The position numbers and the translations under genes are program-made. A stretch of DNA of 64,000 nt, taken from the NCBI RefSeq assembly GCF_023712105.1, contig NZ_JAMLJI010000001.1:806001-870000 (forward strand), written 5' to 3'. Shown one piece after another: positions 60,064-64,000 of the stretch (position 1 is its first letter; each line of letters begins with the position of its first letter). The stretch is from Larsenimonas suaedae (GTDB lineage Bacteria > Pseudomonadota > Gammaproteobacteria > Pseudomonadales > Halomonadaceae). A model generated the notes under the pieces. It had not been told where the DNA came from and ran no database searches. It worked only from the letters and a program-made list of their open reading frames with translations.

Positions 60064-61080
60064 ATGACCAAACACCATGCCCAGGCTTTCTGGATCCCCC
60101 ATCGTCGTCATGGCGAGCTGATTGAAGCGCCCCTGCATGGCCGGCCTGACGGGACCCTGCGGGTTAAAACCCGGTACAGCGGCATCAGTAAAGGCACCGA
60201 GGGACTTGTGTTCAACGGGCGCGTTCCTAAGAGCGAGTTCGAACGCATGCAAGCTCCCTTTCAGGAAGGCACCTTCCCTTTTCCGGTCAAATACGGCTAC
60301 AGCTGCGTGGGCACGGTTATCGAAGGGCCGGCCCACTGGCTCGGCAAGACGGTCTTTGCGCTGCATCCGCATCAGGATGTGTTCGACGTACCGAGCTCGA
60401 GCGTTGTGGTCGTACCGGATAAGGTTCCAGCCGAGCGCGCGATTCTTGCAGCCAATATGGAAACGGCCCTGAATGGGTGCTGGGACGCAGCGCCACTTGC
60501 CGGCGAGCGCATTACCGTGATCGGCGCGGGCGTGGTCGGGGCCCTGGTGGCCTATCTCTGTAGCAAAGTGCCCGGCACCGACGTTGAGGTCGTTGACCCA
60601 AATAAAACGCGATGCACGCTGCTTTCTCAGTTGAACCTTCATCATGTGCTGGATCAGTCCGAGGCATCAGGAGAGCGCGACCTCATTATTCACGCCAGCG
60701 GCCGGCCTGAAGGCCTGTGCACGGCGCTTGAACTTGCCGGCATGGAAGCACGTATCATCGAAATGAGCTGGTATGGCGACACTCCCGTTGAGGTGCCGCT
60801 TGGTCAGGCATTTCATGCCAAACGCTTGACCCTTCGGTCGAGCCAGGTCGGTGCGCTTGCACCCTGCCAGAAACCTCGCTGGGATTACGGCCGGCGTCTT
60901 GCAAAAGCCCTCGAACTCTTGAACGACCCGATTCTTGACCACCTTATCAGCGGCGAAAGCCTGTTTTCCTCGCTTCCAAAGCGATATGGCGTCATCCTTG
61001 ATGATGATGCAACGCTTTGTCATCGCGTCCGCTACACCGCTTCACCCAACGACGAACAAGGACTGTTATGTTCAGCTTGA
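60064..61080 (+). CDS. zinc-free MDR dehydrogenase resembling BchC
   Basis: This 338-residue medium-chain dehydrogenase has [28 protein letters not shown] and [15 protein letters not shown] in the order seen in BchC-type (bacteriochlorophyllide a) dehydrogenases, then the Rossmann motif [14 protein letters not shown]. The zinc-binding GHE signature and structural cysteine set are absent. It probably oxidises a secondary alcohol on a large or polar substrate. The ATG at 60064 has AGGA upstream; GTG/ATG forms further upstream (60004) have none. Its stop overlaps the next gene by 13 bp. Confidence 0.8.
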   Translation: MTKHHAQAFWIPHRRHGELIEAPLHGRPDGTLRVKTRYSGISKGTEGLVFNGRVPKSEFERMQAPFQEGTFPFPVKYGYSCVGTVIEGPAHWLGKTVFALHPHQDVFDVPSSSVVVVPDKVPAERAILAANMETALNGCWDAAPLAGERITVIGAGVVGALVAYLCSKVPGTDVEVVDPNKTRCTLLSQLNLHHVLDQSEASGERDLIIHASGRPEGLCTALELAGMEARIIEMSWYGDTPVEVPLGQAFHAKRLTLRSSQVGALAPCQKPRWDYGRRLAKALELLNDPILDHLISGESLFSSLPKRYGVILDDDATLCHRVRYTASPNDEQGLLCSA

Positions 61081-61481
61081 CCGTACGTGACCATTTCATG
61101 ATCGCGCACAGCTTTCATGGTGACACCTTTGGCCCCGCACAAAAGCTTCACGGGGCAACCTATGTGGTCGACGTGACCTTCAAGCGCAAGACGCTCGACA
61201 GCGACGACCTGGTCGTGGATATCGGCCTGGCGAGTCAAACGCTCTCTAACGTGCTCGAAGAGTTCAATTTCGAACACCTAAACGAACTCGAAGAATTCAA
61301 GGGTCGCAACACCACTACAGAATTCATGGCAAAAGCTGTATTCGACCGACTTGCAAGCGCCATCGACACCGGCGCTCTGGGAGACGGCGGCAAGGGGCTT
61401 GAAGCCATGACGGTGACATTGCATGAATCGCACATCGCCTGGGCAAGTTATGACGGCGAACTGACAGGGAGCACCTCATAA
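61068..61481 (+). CDS. 6-pyruvoyltetrahydropterin synthase (QueD)-fold protein lacking canonical catalytic residues
   Basis: This 137-residue PTPS-fold protein keeps zinc-type histidines H14 (AHSF) and H28 (LHGATY) and a C-terminal glutamate (LHESHIAW), and has [15 protein letters not shown] as in QueD. The positions that correspond to the third zinc histidine, the catalytic cysteine and the Asp-His pair read A30, A24 and N67-F68. It is thus unlikely to run the standard QueD reaction. It is coupled to its neighbours by a 13-bp overlap upstream and a one-base TAATG overlap downstream, so it serves the same pathway as the glycosyltransferase. Confidence 0.75.
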   Translation: MFSLTVRDHFMIAHSFHGDTFGPAQKLHGATYVVDVTFKRKTLDSDDLVVDIGLASQTLSNVLEEFNFEHLNELEEFKGRNTTTEFMAKAVFDRLASAIDTGALGDGGKGLEAMTVTLHESHIAWASYDGELTGSTS

Positions 61482-62530
61482 TGAACGACTTATACTTCTT
61501 TTCAGCCGGCTCCATCCATCAGTTGACCGGCGGGTATCTTTACAACGCGCGCGTGATGGAAACTCTGTCGCGGCACGACATCAATGTGCGGGTCATCGAA
61601 GTCGATGGCACCTTTCCGGAAGGCGACGAGACCGCGCGCGCCTCGCTCGAGCATCATCTTAACGAGCTGCCGGACGGCGCTCGCGCCGTCATGGATGGCC
61701 TGTGCATTGGTAACTTTCCAGAGTTGATCGAAACCCATCAGAACCGGTTGACGATCACGGCCATCGTGCATCTGCCTCTTGCTGATGAAACCGGGCTAAC
61801 CGAAGCCATGCGCGTGCATTACAAGCATCAGGAAATTCGCACACTCGCCGCTGTCGATGACGTCATCGTGACCAGCCGCTTCATGGTCGAACGCCTGGCC
61901 AATTACAACGTGTCCCCGGACGCCATCCACGTGGTTGAGCCCGGCGTCGACCGCTTCCCGCTCGGCCAACCGGACCGGCACCCGCCGAGGCTTCTGTGTG
62001 TGGCAACGGTCACACCGCGCAAGGGGCAAGCGCTGCTGGTCGATGCACTGGCCGATCTGAAGCACCTCGAGTGGGAATGTGACCTGGTCGGCGCGCTTGA
62101 TCGCGCACCTGAATACGTCGAGGACGTACGGGCCCGCATTGCCGCCCATGGCCTGGAAGACCGCGTGCACCTGCTCGGCGAGCGTCAGGGCGATGCGCTG
62201 GCGCAGTATTACAAGCGGGCTTATCTCTTCGTGCTGCCGTCGTATTTTGAAAGCTACGGCATGGTCATCAATGAAGCGATCGCTTTCGGTGTGCCGGTAG
62301 TGACCATGAAAGGCGGTGCCTTGATGGATACGCTGCCCAAGGACGCCGGAATCGTGCTGCCAACCGGGGATACCGAAGCACTGAAAACCACCCTCGGGCG
62401 ACTGATCGAGGTTCCTGCCGAGCGTCAGAAGCTTACGCAGGGCGCGCTGACTGCGCGCGAGCATCTTCGCCGCTGGACAGACACGGGCTACCGCTTCATG
62501 AAAGCCCTGCACCTCGCCCAGACCGCATGA
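61481..62530 (+). CDS. GT4-family glycosyltransferase
   Basis: This 349-residue GT-B enzyme has a donor-binding EX7E motif at E257-E265 (PSYFESYGMVINEAIAFG) and a retaining GT4 layout (EPGVDRF, RPPRLLCVATVTPRKG-like linker). It transfers a sugar from a nucleotide-sugar to an unknown acceptor, probably the product of the neighbouring PTPS-fold and dehydrogenase genes or a lipid. It is coupled to both neighbours (TAATG and ATGA). Confidence 0.85.
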   Translation: MNDLYFFSAGSIHQLTGGYLYNARVMETLSRHDINVRVIEVDGTFPEGDETARASLEHHLNELPDGARAVMDGLCIGNFPELIETHQNRLTITAIVHLPLADETGLTEAMRVHYKHQEIRTLAAVDDVIVTSRFMVERLANYNVSPDAIHVVEPGVDRFPLGQPDRHPPRLLCVATVTPRKGQALLVDALADLKHLEWECDLVGALDRAPEYVEDVRARIAAHGLEDRVHLLGERQGDALAQYYKRAYLFVLPSYFESYGMVINEAIAFGVPVVTMKGGALMDTLPKDAGIVLPTGDTEALKTTLGRLIEVPAERQKLTQGALTAREHLRRWTDTGYRFMKALHLAQTA

Positions 62531-63414
62531 CAACGCCCTATCAAATGGCCAAGGGCAGCCAGTTCGAAACGGACTGGCTTGCCCTTCGAGAGCCGGCTGA
62601 CCACCATGCCCGAGATAATGGCTTGAGTGACGCACTCAAGCAGGCCCTTCCCTTCTCGCCATTGACCGTGACCGACCTGGGCGCAGGGCGTGGCAGCAAC
62701 CTGCGTTTTCTGGCCCCCAAACTCACAGGCGCTCAGCACTGGCATCTGGTCGATCATGACCCGGCGCTGCTCGAGGCTGCTCGGCTCCACCCCGCACCCA
62801 TTGCCGAATTGACGCTCACGACGCAAACAGCGTCTATTACTGATCCTGCCGCCGTAATCGCGTCAGATACGCATCTAGTGACGGCTTCGGCGCTGCTTGA
62901 TCTGGTGTCGGATGACTGGCTTTCACGGCTGGCCGATTACATGATGCGTCACGCTCAGGTGGGCTTGTTTGCACTGAGTGTGGACGGCCACTTTTCCATC
63001 GATGCCCGGCCTGATAGCGATAATGATCACGATGTGCTCGAAGCCATGGATCAGACGATGGCACAGCTCATCAACGACCATCAGCGCCAGGAGCGCGGGC
63101 TCGGTACGGCCTGTGGCCCTGACGGCTGGTCGTGCGCTTCGCAGCATTTCGAGCGCGCAGGCTATCGAGTGACCGTGCACGATACTCCGTGGCGTATACA
63201 CCGCGAAGTGGGTATATCCGCTCAGCCATTGGGTGAGCGTTTGCTTCGAGAGCGCGTGGCGGCGGCCAGGGAAATTGCCCCAAAATCGCTGCACAGTCAG
63301 CTCGAGCACTGGTATAGCCGACGCCTGACACAGTTTCAGGCCGGCCACGCCACCATTGTCGTGGGCCACAAGGATCTTTTAGTGGTCCCAGCCCCGGACA
63401 AGGCGACCGCGTAA
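62527..63414 (+). CDS. class I SAM-dependent methyltransferase
   Basis: This 295-residue protein has the SAM-binding motif I in VTDLGAGRGSNLRFL near residues 47-61, followed by LVDHD (acidic loop) and a TASALLDLVSDDWL helix. The target atom cannot be told. Start and stop overlap the neighbours (ATGA and TAATG), so it belongs to the same translationally coupled operon. Confidence 0.82.
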   Translation: MTTPYQMAKGSQFETDWLALREPADHHARDNGLSDALKQALPFSPLTVTDLGAGRGSNLRFLAPKLTGAQHWHLVDHDPALLEAARLHPAPIAELTLTTQTASITDPAAVIASDTHLVTASALLDLVSDDWLSRLADYMMRHAQVGLFALSVDGHFSIDARPDSDNDHDVLEAMDQTMAQLINDHQRQERGLGTACGPDGWSCASQHFERAGYRVTVHDTPWRIHREVGISAQPLGERLLRERVAAAREIAPKSLHSQLEHWYSRRLTQFQAGHATIVVGHKDLLVVPAPDKATA

Positions 63415-64000
63415 TGCGCTTGAGGGTGACGCTACTGATCGGTGTGATAGCGATCATGTTCGCTACCCTCGATTTTTCACACATCTACCACACGCTGAGC
63501 TCACCCTCCGCCGGCTGGTTGGCCGCAGGGCTTGCGCTGACTGTGCCTCAATTTCTGCTGTCAGCCTGGCGCTGGCAGCTCACCGCCCACGCCTTGAAGC
63601 TTTCCCTGCCTTTTTCGGTCGCCTTGAAAGAATACTACTTGGCTACTGTCTTGAATCAGATACTTCCGGGCGGCATCGGCGGCGACATTACACGCGCCTG
63701 GCGTCACAGCAAGGACAGTGACCAGAAGGCGCGCGCCATCCACGCCGTCATCATCGAACGTCTATCCGGCCAGCTCGCGCTCTTGACGATCGGGCTGATC
63801 ACGCTGATCGCTCACCCGATACTGCTGGCCCCATTTGACCGGTTACTGCACTTGCCCGGCATCATCATCGCCCCGCTCGCCGGTAGCGCCGTGATCATTG
63901 CAGCCGGCCTTGTCTGGCACTTCCGAACGGCTGCAGGCCACTTTCTGAACAATGTGCGCTTGAGCTTATTGACCCGTGAGGTGTGGCTACAGCAGCTTGC
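63414..64000 (+). CDS. UPF0104/lysylphosphatidylglycerol-synthase-TM-type membrane protein, cut by window edge
   Basis: The first 195 codons are visible with no stop before the edge. The sequence has several hydrophobic helices and the family hallmark NQILPGGIGGDITRAWR near residues 79-95. Relatives (UPF0104, LPG-synthase TM domain, AglR-like) are thought to flip lipid-linked sugars or lipids. The start overlaps the methyltransferase stop by one base. It would export or display the product of this operon. Confidence 0.8.
   Translation, partial: MRLRVTLLIGVIAIMFATLDFSHIYHTLSSPSAGWLAAGLALTVPQFLLSAWRWQLTAHALKLSLPFSVALKEYYLATVLNQILPGGIGGDITRAWRHSKDSDQKARAIHAVIIERLSGQLALLTIGLITLIAHPILLAPFDRLLHLPGIIIAPLAGSAVIIAAGLVWHFRTAAGHFLNNVRLSLLTREVWLQQL

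Overview
The window is a chromosomal segment of a moderately GC-rich gammaproteobacterium, most likely a member of the Halomonadaceae (Halomonas or a close relative). The evidence is gene content and order. The tRNA-Pro/Arg/His - tig - clpP - clpX - lon - hupB - ppiD block and the folD/cysS/glnS/ppiB/lpxH block have the arrangement known from Pseudomonas-type gammaproteobacteria. The TCA cluster, the TRAP transporter and the OmpA/OprB-type porins fit a marine or halophilic heterotroph. The genus is not determined. I see no insertion sequence, prophage, CRISPR array or rRNA operon.

Layout. 1-4.5 kb: a 5-oxoprolinase locus (pxpA and the first codons of pxpB, minus strand) divergent from a TRAP transporter (dctP-dctQ-dctM) and a coupled winged-helix regulator. 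4.6-6.8 kb: a queC-queE-queD operon for the 7-deazaguanine (queuosine) precursor. 6.8-9.5 kb: an MscS channel, a small cysteine-cluster protein and an MDR oxidoreductase. 9.6-18.0 kb: the protein-quality-control block on the minus strand (ppiD, hupB, lon, clpX, clpP, tig), with a heat-shock-like promoter before lon. 18.2-18.6 kb: three tRNA genes with a strong promoter and terminator. 18.7-24.2 kb: folD, cysS, glnS, ppiB, lpxH. 24.3-28.8 kb: a 1297-residue signal-transduction ATPase regulator and miaE. 29.1-34.4 kb: acnB, an OmpA-like porin and two unrecognised proteins. 34.5-47.8 kb: an almost complete oxidative TCA set, with sucD, sucC, lpdA, sucB, sucA, sdhB, sdhA, sdhD and sdhC on the minus strand and divergent gltA on the plus strand. 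48.1-49.9 kb: tRNA-Glu, tRNA-Ala and gltX. 50.0-53.5 kb: cydDC. 53.6-58.7 kb: an SDR, a quinone oxidoreductase, an XRE regulator, an OprB-type porin and dusA.

59.0 kb to the right edge is the most unusual part. A CDP-alcohol phosphatidyltransferase diverges from a tightly coupled operon of five genes: a zinc-less MDR dehydrogenase resembling BchC, a small 6-pyruvoyltetrahydropterin-synthase-fold protein, a GT4 glycosyltransferase, a class I methyltransferase and an UPF0104/LPG-synthase-type membrane protein cut by the window end. The PTPS-fold protein has lost the canonical catalytic residues, while a separate, intact queD lies in the que operon. The operon therefore looks like an uncharacterised biosynthetic and export pathway for a glycosylated, methylated small molecule or lipid.

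Genes work together in clear units: uptake and hydrolysis of 5-oxoproline (predicted), chaperone/protease quality control, the TCA cycle from citrate synthase to succinate dehydrogenase, and assembly of cytochrome bd oxidase through CydDC. Several transcription units are bounded by hairpin terminators and by near-consensus promoters, given below.
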